A stretch of DNA of 33,903 nt, from positions 1 through 33,903 of the forward strand of contig CANJHI010000044.1 in the NCBI GenBank assembly GCA_947474005.1, written 5' to 3'. Both the position numbers and the translations under genes were made by a program. The DNA comes from Alphaproteobacteria bacterium (GTDB taxonomy: Bacteria; Pseudomonadota; Alphaproteobacteria; Reyranellales; Reyranellaceae). Positions 1 through 8,122 of this stretch are shown piece by piece. Every line of letters starts with the position of its first letter. The first letter of the stretch is position 1. Below the pieces are notes generated by a model that ran no database searches, was not told the DNA's origin, and saw only the letters and a program-made list of their open reading frames with translations.

Positions 1-2
1 CG

Positions 3-146
3 CCCCGCGAACGGCAGTCCGAGCGCCGTCCCGAGCGCAGCTCCGAACGCCGGCCCGAACACCGGCGCGACCGCGACGACGGCGGTCCCGCGCCCAAGGG
101 CCTCGGCGATCACGTGCCGGCTTTCCTCGCGCGCCCGCCGCGCTAG
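3..146 (+). CDS. C-terminal tail of a probable DEAD-box RNA helicase (partial)
   Basis: The window opens inside a reading frame that runs from position 3 to a TAG stop at 144-146; the 5' part lies outside. The visible 47 residues are an Arg/Glu/Asp-rich low-complexity stretch with a repeated SERRPE-like unit, followed by a conserved-looking end, GLGDHVPAFLARPPR. Such charged, disordered tails closing with an HVPAFL-type motif are familiar from alphaproteobacterial RhlE-like DEAD-box RNA helicases, which unwind RNA in ribosome assembly or cold response. No helicase core motif is inside the window, so the family call rests on the tail alone. The next gene begins 11 bases downstream. Confidence 0.5.
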   Translation, partial: PRERQSERRPERSSERRPEHRRDRDDGGPAPKGLGDHVPAFLARPPR

Positions 147-157
147 ACTGGCTGGCG

Positions 158-397
158 ATGCAGACGATCTTCGTCATGGTGAAGTGCGAGCTCGGCAAGG
201 CCTATGAGGTTGCCGACGACGCGGTCTCGGTCGAGCAGGTGTCGGAGGTCTATTCGACCTCCGGCCAGTACGACCTCCTGATGAAGTGCTATCTCGACGA
301 CAAGACCGACATCGGCCACTTCGTCACCAGCAAGATCCAGACGCTGGGCGGCGTGAAGGACACCTTCACCCTCATTACCTTCAAGGCGTTTTCCTGA
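158..397 (+). CDS. Stand-alone Lrp/AsnC ligand-binding (RAM) domain protein
   Basis: This 79-residue protein is made of a single alpha/beta RAM domain of the kind that binds amino acids at the C-terminus of Lrp/AsnC regulators. It has the pattern strand (IFVMVKCELG), helix, strand (SEVYSTSGQYDLLMKCYL), helix and a final strand (KDTFTLITFKAF). The N-terminal DNA-binding helix-turn-helix of full Lrp proteins is absent and the length matches known single-domain versions, so this is not a truncation. In the family such proteins form oligomeric ligand-binding rings; a regulatory or sensing role is inferred. It starts 11 bases after the helicase-like gene and ends 8 bases before the next gene, so it may be co-transcribed with both. 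Confidence 0.85.
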   Translation: MQTIFVMVKCELGKAYEVADDAVSVEQVSEVYSTSGQYDLLMKCYLDDKTDIGHFVTSKIQTLGGVKDTFTLITFKAFS

Positions 398-405
398 CGA
401 CGGCC

Positions 406-1530
406 GTGCCTCGCAGGCACCTCCCGCGCGGTGAGGATTTCCTGCTTCTGCCGCCGTCGATCCAGCCCTACGCCTATCGCATCGTCGACCAGCTGTTCGC
501 CCATCGTGTGATCCGCTGCGGTCCCGCGCCCCGCGATCTGCCGCGCGGTGAAGAGATCGCGCCCCGTTACATCGCCGACGGCCGCGAACACGATGTCGCC
601 TCGTTCATGGACCGCAACGTGATCTCAGGTCTTCTGGTGATCCGTCACGGCAAGGTGGTGCTGGAGCGCTATGGTCTTGGCCTCGGCGAGCACGATCGCT
701 GGTCGACCATGTCGACCGTCAAGTCGATGACGGCGATGCTGGTCGGTGCGGCGGTCCGCGACGGCGCCATCGCCTCGATCGACGAGCCGCTCACGCGCTA
801 CCTGCCGGCTTTGGGCAACTCGGCCTACGAGGGCGTGACGCTGCGCCATGTCATGACCATGTCGTCCGGTGTGCGCTGGAACGAGGACTATACGGACCGA
901 AATTCCGACGTGAACCGGTACAGCAAGTCGCTGGCCGACAAGGTGCCGGGCGGCGTGCTGCGGCTGATGGCGTCGCTGCCGCGTGCCCAACCGGCCGGCA
1001 GCGCCTTTCTCTACAATTCCGGCGACACTTATCTGCTGGGCGCGGCGCTTACCCAGGCGATCGGCAAGCCGCTGGCCGACTATATGTCGGAAAAGATCTG
1101 GCGGCCCGCCGGCATGGAGTGCGACGCCTTCTATACGCTGGAGAGCGAGGGCGGCCAGGAGATCGGTGGCAGCCGCGCCGGCATGGTCCTGCGCGACTTC
1201 GGCCGCTTCGGGCAGTTCGTCCTGGACGACGGCGTCATCGACGGCAAGCGCGTGATGCCCGAGGAATGGGTCGAGGCGGCGGCGACACCGGCCTTCGCGC
1301 TCGCCACGCCGCCGGTCGTCGACATCACCCACTACGGCTATAGCTGGTGGTTGGGCAAAGGCGTGATGGCGGCACTCGGCCATGCTGGCCAGCGCATCGA
1401 CATCTTTCGCGACGAAGGCCTGGTCGTGGTGACGCTCGGCGCCTTTCCACAGCCGCTCTACGCGCCGCCAGCCGACCATAACCGCCGCAACGAGGTGGTC
1501 GCATTCACGCAAGCGGTGAGGACGATATGA
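406..1530 (+). CDS. Serine hydrolase, class C beta-lactamase fold
   Basis: A 374-residue protein of the beta-lactamase/penicillin-binding-protein family (esterase, peptidase or related activity; substrate unknown). The nucleophile motif SxxK reads STVK at about residues 103-106. The second motif is LYNSGDTYL near residue 203, and the HxG-type motif is GHAGQ near 326. The helix after the nucleophile (MTAMLVGAAVRDG) and the MSSGVRWNEDY segment are typical of the family. No ATG lies between the preceding gene and residue 67, so I chose the GTG at 406, 8 bases after the previous stop; the frame is open further upstream but that part is out-of-frame overlap with the RAM gene. No signal peptide is evident with this start, suggesting a cytoplasmic enzyme. 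Its end overlaps the next start in an ATGA arrangement, so the two are probably translationally coupled. Confidence 0.8.
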   Translation: MPRRHLPRGEDFLLLPPSIQPYAYRIVDQLFAHRVIRCGPAPRDLPRGEEIAPRYIADGREHDVASFMDRNVISGLLVIRHGKVVLERYGLGLGEHDRWSTMSTVKSMTAMLVGAAVRDGAIASIDEPLTRYLPALGNSAYEGVTLRHVMTMSSGVRWNEDYTDRNSDVNRYSKSLADKVPGGVLRLMASLPRAQPAGSAFLYNSGDTYLLGAALTQAIGKPLADYMSEKIWRPAGMECDAFYTLESEGGQEIGGSRAGMVLRDFGRFGQFVLDDGVIDGKRVMPEEWVEAAATPAFALATPPVVDITHYGYSWWLGKGVMAALGHAGQRIDIFRDEGLVVVTLGAFPQPLYAPPADHNRRNEVVAFTQAVRTI

Positions 1531-2135
1531 ACGGCGGTCAGGCGGTCCTTGCCATTTGGGTCGACATCGATCCAGCGGATGATTCTCTCTTCGAACACTG
1601 GCACAGCCGCGAGCATGTCCAGGAGCGCGTCGGCTGTCCCGGCTGGCTGCGCGGTAGCCGTTTCAAGGGCATCGACAATCCCGGGCGCTATCTCCTGTTC
1701 TACGATGCCGAGACGGCGGCGGCGTTCGAGAGCGCCGAATACTACGCGCGCCTCGGCAATCCAACCGAGATGAGCCGCGCCATCTTTCCGAAGTTCCGCG
1801 ACACCTGGCGCACCGTCTGCACGGTCGAGCAGCGCTGGGGCGAAGGCATCGGTGCTGCCGTCCTGACGCTCCGCTCGACGGTGGGCAACACCGCGCCCTT
1901 CGACACGTTGGCCGGCCTGCAGACGGCGCGCGTCGACATGCTGGCGGGCCAGGCCAACCTCGGCCAGGCCCACACGGCGGAGAAGGATTTACGCGCGGCG
2001 CCTGACCAGCAGATCGAGCGGGCGCTGGTTGCTTTCTTCTGGTCGGTCGAGGCAGCCCAGGCGGCGCGTGCACGGCACGCGCCCGAGGGCGAGGTCTTCG
2101 CTCTCCGACACACCGTGTCGAAGAGCGATCTTTAG
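1527..2135 (+). CDS. EthD/dimeric alpha-beta barrel-like hypothetical protein
   Basis: A 202-residue protein that begins in the ATGA overlap with the upstream serine hydrolase. The N-terminal half (AVLAIWVDIDP, then an EHWHSREHVQERVGCPGWLRGSRF-type segment, then GRYLLFYDAET) has the layout of a dimeric alpha-beta barrel of the EthD/antibiotic monooxygenase type, with His residues near 18-24. The second half may be a weaker second copy of the fold (VEQRWGEGIGAAVLTLRS, ALVAFFWS). Such proteins assist oxidation of small aromatic or terpenoid compounds, but here the reaction is unknown. It is the last gene of this plus-strand run and is followed by a palindromic repeat at a convergent junction. 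Confidence 0.6.
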   Translation: MNGGQAVLAIWVDIDPADDSLFEHWHSREHVQERVGCPGWLRGSRFKGIDNPGRYLLFYDAETAAAFESAEYYARLGNPTEMSRAIFPKFRDTWRTVCTVEQRWGEGIGAAVLTLRSTVGNTAPFDTLAGLQTARVDMLAGQANLGQAHTAEKDLRAAPDQQIERALVAFFWSVEAAQAARARHAPEGEVFALRHTVSKSDL

Positions 2136-2156
2136 AGGTCGGCTACACCCAAATTT

Positions 2157-2244
2157 GTCATCCCGAGTCGCGCGGGGTAGCCCCCGCGCTGAAGCGAGGG
2201 ATCCTTGGTGTGACCTAAAGATCCCTCGTTCCACTCGGGATGAC
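2157..2244. repeat. Palindromic intergenic repeat, family A copy 1
   Basis: An 88-base element between two converging genes. The outer arms are perfect 12-base inverted repeats, GTCATCCCGAGT at 2157-2168 and ACTCGGGATGAC at 2233-2244. Inside lies a second inverted pair, CGAGGGATC at 2195-2203 and GATCCCTCG at 2220-2228. The same architecture (outer GTC-R-TCCCGA-like arms, inner GRGGGAYC-like arms) recurs at 15709-15858 and 27398-27523, so this is a family and not a simple terminator. It could still act as a bidirectional terminator for the two converging genes. Confidence 0.8.
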
Positions 2245-2274
2245 AGCATCCGCCGCATTCGTCGGTGAATGCTG

Positions 2275-3417
2275 TCAGTTGATCAGCCCGTAAAACTTCC
2301 CGGCGTTGGTGCAGGTGATCATCTTGACCTGCTCGGCCGGGACGTCGGCGAACTGTTCCTTGATGTACTTGTCGGAGTGCGGCCACACGCCGTCGCCGTG
2401 CGGGTAGTCGGAGCCCCACATCAGGCTTTCCGCGCCCATGTCGTCGATCAGCTTGGCGCCGATGCGGTCGAACTGGAACGTGGCCTTGCACTGGCGGCGC
2501 CAGTAATCCGACGGCTTCATCTTGAGGCCGAGGTCAAAGAAGCGGTCCTCCCACTCGAAGTCCATGCGGTCGAGCGCATAGGGGATCCAGCCCGAGCCGC
2601 TCTCGCCGAAGGCGATGCGGACGTTGGGATAACGCTCCAGCACGTTGGCGCCGATGATGGCGGCCAGGATGTTCACCAGGTTCATCTGGAAGCCCGAGAC
2701 GACGGTGAAGAACACCGAGCGGCCGACGCGGCCGGGATGCTTGCTGATCATGTCGGGCGGCACCGCCGGGAAGGTATGGAAATGCAGCGGCAGCTGGACG
2801 TCGTTCACCGCCTTCCACAGCGGCTCCCACATCGGATGCCACATCGGCTCCATGTCCCACGAGCAGGAAAGTTCTAGGCCCTTGATGCCCATCTTGGCGA
2901 CGCGATGGATCTCCTTCACCGCGGCGTCGATGTCGCCGTAGGGCAGGCACGCGAGGCCGATGTGCCGGTCGGGATAGTGGCTGCAGAAATCCTTTAGCCA
3001 GTCGTTATAGATCGTCAGCATCTGGTTGCCGGCTTCGCGGTCGTTGAGCCGGCTGGCGGCACCCAGGATGCCGTAGATCACCTCGGCGTCGACGCCGTCG
3101 CGATCCAGATCTTTTATGCGGAGATGCGGATCGGAGATGCGGCGGATGTCCTTGGCGCCGTCCGAGTAGAGACCGGTCTCGGCCATGATGTCGACGCGGT
3201 GATGCTTGCCGGGCACGAACTTCGAGCCGGCGGGGCCCACGCCGTTCTTGAAGCCGAAGGTGGCGCCGTTCTTGGACATCCACTTCGGCCCTTCGTCGGT
3301 GTCGGTGACGAACGGCATGCGGTCCTTCATCTCGCGCGGCGCCATCGACGTGAACAGATCGGGCGGCATCCAGGGCAGGTCGAGATGGCTGTCGGCCGAA
3401 ATGCGCTTGTACTGCAT
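2275..3417 (-). CDS. Amidohydrolase-family metal-dependent hydrolase (Amidohydro_2 type)
   Basis: A 380-residue TIM-barrel hydrolase. Family hallmarks are the N-terminal metal motif ADSHLD (Asp9, His11), a mid-protein HFHTF strand end, FGESGSGWIPYALDRMDFEW, and the C-terminal WGSDYPHGDGVWP carrying the catalytic Asp. The last two are very characteristic of the Amidohydro_2 group, which includes decarboxylases and hydrolases acting on ring or carboxylate substrates; the substrate here cannot be told. No signal peptide is present. The ATG at 3415-3417 is preceded by AGGGAG at a 7-base spacing, which supports this start. The gene is divergent from the GMC oxidoreductase across 103 bases, so the two may share a control region and a pathway. 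Confidence 0.85.
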   Translation of the reverse strand: MQYKRISADSHLDLPWMPPDLFTSMAPREMKDRMPFVTDTDEGPKWMSKNGATFGFKNGVGPAGSKFVPGKHHRVDIMAETGLYSDGAKDIRRISDPHLRIKDLDRDGVDAEVIYGILGAASRLNDREAGNQMLTIYNDWLKDFCSHYPDRHIGLACLPYGDIDAAVKEIHRVAKMGIKGLELSCSWDMEPMWHPMWEPLWKAVNDVQLPLHFHTFPAVPPDMISKHPGRVGRSVFFTVVSGFQMNLVNILAAIIGANVLERYPNVRIAFGESGSGWIPYALDRMDFEWEDRFFDLGLKMKPSDYWRRQCKATFQFDRIGAKLIDDMGAESLMWGSDYPHGDGVWPHSDKYIKEQFADVPAEQVKMITCTNAGKFYGLIN

Positions 3418-3520
3418 GGCGTCGCTCCCTTGGATATGCTGGCCAAATTATGCGCCGTCCAGCGGGCAGGGCAATAGCCCCACTATTTCGCGGGTCGGCT
3501 TGTGTGCTACGGGTCGGGTG

Positions 3521-5149
3521 ATGACTGAAGACTTCGACTACATCGTCGTGGGTGCCGGTTCGGCCGGCTGCGTGCTCGCCAACCGGCTGTCGGCCGATCC
3601 GAAAACCCGTGTGCTGCTGCTTGAAGCCGGCGGCAAGGACAACTGGATCTGGTTCCATATTCCGGTCGGCTATCTCTTCGCCATGGGCAACCCGCGCGCC
3701 GACTGGATGTTCCAGACCGAGAAGGAGCCGGGGTTGAATGGCCGTGCGCTCAACTATCCGCGCGGCAAGGTGATCGGCGGCTGCTCGGCCATCAACGGCA
3801 TGATTTCTATGCGCGGCCAGGCGGCGGACTACGACCATTGGCGCCAGCTCGGCCTCACCGGCTGGGGCTGGGACGACGTGCTGCCGGTCTTCAGGAAACT
3901 CGACGGGCATTTCCTCGGCGACACCGAGCATCATGGCGGCAGCGGCGAGTGGCGCGTCGAGGAGCCGCGCGTGAAGTGGGAGGTGCTGGATGCCGTCACC
4001 AAGGCGGCGACCGAGATGGGCATCCCTCGGACGGCCGACTTCAATACCGGCGACAACAACGGCGTCGGCTACTTCCACGTCAACCAGAAGCGCGGGTTGC
4101 GCATGTCCGCGGCCAAGGCGTTCCTGAAGCCGGTGCTCAACCGGCCGAACCTCAAGCTCGAGACCGGCGTGCTGGTCGAGAAGGTTCTGTTCGAGGGCAA
4201 GCGCGCGATCGGCGCGCGCTTCCGGCAGAACGGCCATGTTGTCGAGGTGCGCACCAGGGGCGAGGTGATCCTGTCGGCGGGCGCCATCGGCTCGCCGCAG
4301 ATCCTGCGGCTCTCCGGCGTCGGCGCAGCGGATTGGCTGAGCGAACACGGCATCGCTCCCGTGATCGACCGGCAAGGCGTCGGCCGAAACCTTCAGGACC
4401 ATCTGCAGCAGCGCGCCATCTTCAAGGTTCATGACGCGAAGACGCTGAACACGACCTATCATTCGCTGATTGGCCGGGCGCTGATGGGCATGGAATATGC
4501 ATTGTTCCGCACGGGCCCGCTCACCATGGCGCCGTCGCAGCTCGGCATCTTTACCCACTCCTCGCCCGACCACGAACGGGCCAACATCGAGTTCCACGTG
4601 CAGCCGCTGTCGCTCGACAAGTTCGGAGAACCGCTGCACCGCTTTCCCGCCGTCACCGTCAGCGCCTGCAACCTGCGCCCGACCTCGCGCGGCACGATCC
4701 GGCTGCGCTCGGCCGATCCTGCCGACAAGCCGCTGATCGCGCCCAATTATCTCTCGACACCAGAGGACCGCCGCGTCGCGGCCGATGCGATCCGCGTCAC
4801 GCGCCGCCTGATGAAGCAGCCGGCGCTGGAACCCTACCGGCCGGAGGAATACCTGCCGGGCCCCGGTGTCGGCGACGACGAGGCCTCGCTCGCCAAGGCC
4901 GCGGGCGATATCGGCACCACCATCTTCCACCCGATCGGCACGGCCAAGATGGGCCTGCCGTCCGACCCGATGGCCGTGGTCGACGAGCGGCTGCGCGTCA
5001 TCGGCCTGCAAGGCCTGCGCGTCGTCGATGCGTCGGTGATGCCGACCATCACCTCGGGCAACACCAACACCCCCACGATCATGATCGCCGACAAGGCGGC
5101 CGCGATGATGATCGAGGATGCGCGTCAAGGAGTAGTCAAACATGCGTAG
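3521..5149 (+). CDS. GMC-family FAD oxidoreductase (choline dehydrogenase-like)
   Basis: A 542-residue flavoprotein that oxidises an alcohol to an aldehyde or ketone. The dinucleotide-binding motif is VVGAGSAG at residues 9-16, followed by the ribose-binding Glu in VLLLEAGG. The first GMC signature is visible around NYPRGKVIGGCSAING and the second around GAIGSPQILRLSGVG. The catalytic pair fits His470 (FHPIGTAKMG) and Asn514 (TSGNTNTPT), 44 residues apart as in choline oxidase. The frame is open well upstream of 3521, but that part is antisense to the amidohydrolase; MTEDFDYIVVGAG is the natural N-terminus. No BetB or BetT lies nearby, so choline itself need not be the substrate. The 3' end overlaps the next gene by 8 bases. 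Confidence 0.9.
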   Translation: MTEDFDYIVVGAGSAGCVLANRLSADPKTRVLLLEAGGKDNWIWFHIPVGYLFAMGNPRADWMFQTEKEPGLNGRALNYPRGKVIGGCSAINGMISMRGQAADYDHWRQLGLTGWGWDDVLPVFRKLDGHFLGDTEHHGGSGEWRVEEPRVKWEVLDAVTKAATEMGIPRTADFNTGDNNGVGYFHVNQKRGLRMSAAKAFLKPVLNRPNLKLETGVLVEKVLFEGKRAIGARFRQNGHVVEVRTRGEVILSAGAIGSPQILRLSGVGAADWLSEHGIAPVIDRQGVGRNLQDHLQQRAIFKVHDAKTLNTTYHSLIGRALMGMEYALFRTGPLTMAPSQLGIFTHSSPDHERANIEFHVQPLSLDKFGEPLHRFPAVTVSACNLRPTSRGTIRLRSADPADKPLIAPNYLSTPEDRRVAADAIRVTRRLMKQPALEPYRPEEYLPGPGVGDDEASLAKAAGDIGTTIFHPIGTAKMGLPSDPMAVVDERLRVIGLQGLRVVDASVMPTITSGNTNTPTIMIADKAAAMMIEDARQGVVKHA

Positions 5150-6725
5150 GCGTTTCCTCGGACTGCTGGCGGCGCTGGCGCTGTCGTCTCCCGCCCTGTC
5201 GTCTCCCACCGTGGCCCAAGCGCAGAAGCCCAGCACGCTGCGCATCGTGATGCACTCGGACGTAAAAATCCTCGATCCGGTGTGGACCACGGCCTTCATC
5301 GTGCGCAACCACGGCTACATGATCTACGACACGCTGTTTGCATTGGACGTCAATCTCCAGATCCAGCCGCAGATGGTCGACAAGTGGACCGTCTCCGACG
5401 ACAAACTGACCTGGACCTTCACGCTGCGCGACGGGCTCGCCTTCCACGACGGCGCGCCAGTGACTTCCGAGGATGTGATCGCCTCGCTCAAGCGCTGGGC
5501 CGTGCGCGATGGCCTAGGCCAGATCCTGTGGGCCAAGATCGCCGACGCCAAGGCGGTCGATGCCAGGACCTTCCAGCTCGTCCTGAAGTCGCCGACCGGC
5601 ATCATGCTGCAGGCGCTGGCCAAGCCCTCGGGCAATCCCTTCATCATGCCCAGGCGCGTGGCCGAGACCGACGCGGCCAAGCAGATCGAGGACTACACCG
5701 GCTCGGGCCCCTTCATCTTCAAGAAGGACGAGTGGAAGGCCGGCGACAAGACGGTCTATCTCAGGAACCCCAACTACAAGCCGCGCGCCGAGCCGCCTTC
5801 GGGGCTGGCTGGCGGCAAGGTGGTCAAGGTCGACCGCGTCGAATGGCTGGCGATCCCCGACCAGCAGACCGCCGTGAACGCCCTGCTGACCGGCGAGATC
5901 GACATCATCGAGCAGCCGCAGCACGACCTCTACAAGCTGCTCAAGGCCGACAAGGGCGTCTCGCTGATCAACACCAACAAGTGGGGCAACCAGTACATCT
6001 TCCGCTTCAACCAGCTGCACAAGCCGTTCGACAATCCCAAGGTGCGCCAGGCGATGCTCTATGCGCTGAACCAGAAGGATTTCCTCGACGGCGTGATCGG
6101 CGATCCCGAGTACTACACGATCTGCAAGGCGATGTTCATCTGCGGCGGCCCCTACGCCACGACGGTGGGCTTCGACGACAAGTACGAGAGCAACTTCCCC
6201 AAAGCCAAGGAGCTGCTGAAGGAGGGCGGCTACGACGGCGCGCCCGTCGTGCTGCTGCATTCGACCGACCTCTATGTGCTCACCAACATGGCGCCGATCG
6301 CCAAGGCGCTGATGGAGAAGGCCGGCATGAAGGTCGACATGCAGTCGATGGACTGGCAGACGCTCGTCAGCCGCCGCGCCAAGAGGGAAGCGCCGGACAA
6401 GGGCGGCTGGAACGTCCTGATCACCTCGACCGCCGCCGCCGACGCGCTCGATCCGCTGGGCTACAGCTTCATCGGCGCCACCTGCGACAAGGCCTGGTTC
6501 GGCTGGCCGTGCGACGAGGAGATCACCCGCCTGCGCCAGGCCTTCGCCGACGAGACCGACGAGGCCAAGCGCAAGCAGATCGTCGAAGCCCTCCAGCTGC
6601 GCGCCGCCGAGAACCCGACGCATGCGTTCCTCGGCCAGTACACGGGCGCCATGGCCGTGCGCAAGAACGTGACTGGCAGCGTCGTCTCCCCGGTGCCGGT
6701 GTTCTGGAACATCGAGAAGAAGTGA
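5142..6725 (+). CDS. ABC transporter substrate-binding protein, family 5 (peptide/nickel/opine type)
   Basis: A 527-residue periplasmic binding protein of the DppA/OppA class. It has an N-terminal signal peptide (MRRRFLGLLAALALSS to about AQAQ) and the mature start TLRIVMHSDVKILDPVW. The family segments TWTFTLRDGLAFHDGAPVTSEDV and FRFNQLHKPFDNPKVRQAML, common to SBP_bac_5 proteins, are clear. Ligands in the family include peptides, sugars, glutathione and opines; none can be assigned here. The ATG lies inside the end of the GMC oxidoreductase gene, implying co-transcription. No permease or ATPase genes of this class are in the window, so its transporter partners must be encoded elsewhere. The stop lies in a tandem 17-base duplication. 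Confidence 0.9.
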   Translation: MRRRFLGLLAALALSSPALSSPTVAQAQKPSTLRIVMHSDVKILDPVWTTAFIVRNHGYMIYDTLFALDVNLQIQPQMVDKWTVSDDKLTWTFTLRDGLAFHDGAPVTSEDVIASLKRWAVRDGLGQILWAKIADAKAVDARTFQLVLKSPTGIMLQALAKPSGNPFIMPRRVAETDAAKQIEDYTGSGPFIFKKDEWKAGDKTVYLRNPNYKPRAEPPSGLAGGKVVKVDRVEWLAIPDQQTAVNALLTGEIDIIEQPQHDLYKLLKADKGVSLINTNKWGNQYIFRFNQLHKPFDNPKVRQAMLYALNQKDFLDGVIGDPEYYTICKAMFICGGPYATTVGFDDKYESNFPKAKELLKEGGYDGAPVVLLHSTDLYVLTNMAPIAKALMEKAGMKVDMQSMDWQTLVSRRAKREAPDKGGWNVLITSTAAADALDPLGYSFIGATCDKAWFGWPCDEEITRLRQAFADETDEAKRKQIVEALQLRAAENPTHAFLGQYTGAMAVRKNVTGSVVSPVPVFWNIEKK

Positions 6726-6750
6726 CTAGGCGGAAGAAGTGACTAGGCGG
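6717..6750. repeat. 17-base perfect tandem duplication covering two converging stop codons
   Basis: The 17-mer AAGAAGTGACTAGGCGG occurs at 6717-6733 and again, adjoining, at 6734-6750. Each copy contains a TGA in the frame of the plus-strand binding-protein gene and a CTA (TAG on the minus strand) matching the end of the flavoprotein gene. The plus gene stops in the first copy and the minus gene in the second, so the duplication separates two ends that would otherwise overlap. Confidence 0.9.
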
Positions 6751-8059
6751 CTCGGGCGGCGTCGAGCCGGTCGAGCAGGCGGTACCAGTTGATGAAGGCC
6801 GCCAGGTAGAGTTCGTTCAGCCCGTGAAGCGGCAACGGCGCGACCGGCGTCGGCGGCAGGGGCAGTGCCGCGGCATCGCCGGTCGCAATATACTCGGCGA
6901 ACGCCCGGCCCATCGCCGACTGCAGGGCGACGCCGCGCCCCATGCAGCCGATGTCGATCAGCAGGCCCGGCGCCGGTTCGTGCAGATGGGGCAGGTGGTC
7001 GCGGGTGAGCGCGACACGGCCGCCCCAGCGGAACTCGATCTCGACGCCCTTCAGCTGGGGGAACATCTTTTCCGGCATGGCCTGCAGATGCCGCCAGTCG
7101 TGCGGATGGGTGGGCTCGCCCATGCGGCCACGGCCGCCCAGCAGGAAGCGGCCGGTGTGGTCGAGCCGGTAGTAGAGCCCGATGCGGCGCGAGTCGGAGT
7201 TGGCCTGGCCGCCCGGCAGGATCGACTTGCGGACATTGTCCGACAGGGGCCGCGTGGCGATCTGGAAGGAGTTGGCGGCGATGATGGTCTGGCGCAGCTG
7301 CGGCCACAGCTCGCCGGTATAGCCGTTGGTCGCCAGCACGACGCGATCGGCCGTCACCGTGGCCCCACTCGTCGTGCCGATGCCGGCAGTGCCGACCATC
7401 CACTTGCTGCCGCTGCGCTCCAGTCTGTTCGCGAGTGTCTTGCCATGCACGGCAACGCCGGCGCCGATCGCGGTGCGCGCCAGCTCTCGCGCATAGGCGA
7501 GCGGCTGCACCACGCCGCCGCGGCGATCGAGCCACGCGCCGGCGTATTGGTCCGACCCGACGTGACGTTCCGTGGCGGCCTTGTCGAGCACCTCGACCGG
7601 CGCGCCGCGCTGCTGCCATTGCGCCGCCCGGGCTTCCAGCGCCGGCATCGCCTTGGCGGAAAAGGCGCTCTGGATCCATCCGGTGCGCGTGTTCGGCACG
7701 GCCATCTTGTGCTTGTCGATCAGCTCCCAGACGACATCGGCTGTACGGCTGACGAAGTCGACGAGGCGCGGTCCGCGCTCGGGCCCGAACATCGCGACAA
7801 GCTCGTCGGGATCGAACTTCAGCCCCGGGATCACCTGCCCGCCGTTGCGGCCCGATCCGCCGAAGCCCGGCTCCTTGGCCTCCAGGACGACGGCCTTGAT
7901 GCCACGCTCGGCGAGATGCAGCGCGGTCGAGAGGCCGCAATAGCCGGCGCCCACGATGCAGACGTCGGCCGATACCGACTCCGCGAGCGGCGGTGTCGGT
8001 GGCGCCGGTGGCGCCGTCGCGGCCCACAGCGAGGGTTCAAGAGGGAAGGGCTCGGCCAT
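6743..8059 (-). CDS. FAD-dependent amine/amino-acid oxidoreductase (DAO/PuuB-like)
   Basis: A 438-residue flavoenzyme of the D-amino-acid oxidase superfamily (PF01266 type). The FAD motif VCIVGAGYCGLSTALHLAERG begins near residue 33, and VLEAKEPGFGGSGRNGGQV follows. This G-S-GRNGGQ segment is typical of gamma-glutamylputrescine oxidase-like and related amine oxidases. A C-terminal RWGGRVALTRDHLPHLHEP segment and GCMGRGVALQSAMG complete the fold. The enzyme should oxidise a C-N bond, but the amine is not identifiable. No signal peptide is seen. It lies 63 bases downstream of mmsA on the same strand. That pairing is plausible for amine or beta-amino-acid catabolism, because oxidation would yield a semialdehyde that an MmsA-type enzyme could use; this link is an inference. 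Confidence 0.88.
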   Translation of the reverse strand: MAEPFPLEPSLWAATAPPAPPTPPLAESVSADVCIVGAGYCGLSTALHLAERGIKAVVLEAKEPGFGGSGRNGGQVIPGLKFDPDELVAMFGPERGPRLVDFVSRTADVVWELIDKHKMAVPNTRTGWIQSAFSAKAMPALEARAAQWQQRGAPVEVLDKAATERHVGSDQYAGAWLDRRGGVVQPLAYARELARTAIGAGVAVHGKTLANRLERSGSKWMVGTAGIGTTSGATVTADRVVLATNGYTGELWPQLRQTIIAANSFQIATRPLSDNVRKSILPGGQANSDSRRIGLYYRLDHTGRFLLGGRGRMGEPTHPHDWRHLQAMPEKMFPQLKGVEIEFRWGGRVALTRDHLPHLHEPAPGLLIDIGCMGRGVALQSAMGRAFAEYIATGDAAALPLPPTPVAPLPLHGLNELYLAAFINWYRLLDRLDAARAA

Positions 8060-8122
8060 GTGGTCTCACTCGGGGTTCGGGATGCTGCCTCAGGCCGAGC
8101 ACGGATCGTGCCGATCGCCGCT

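Noticed and set aside
3005..5308. A 767-codon open frame on the minus strand
   Set aside because: It runs antisense to the GMC oxidoreductase and out of frame with the amidohydrolase; the composition is that of a shadow frame and no ribosome-binding site or domain supports it.
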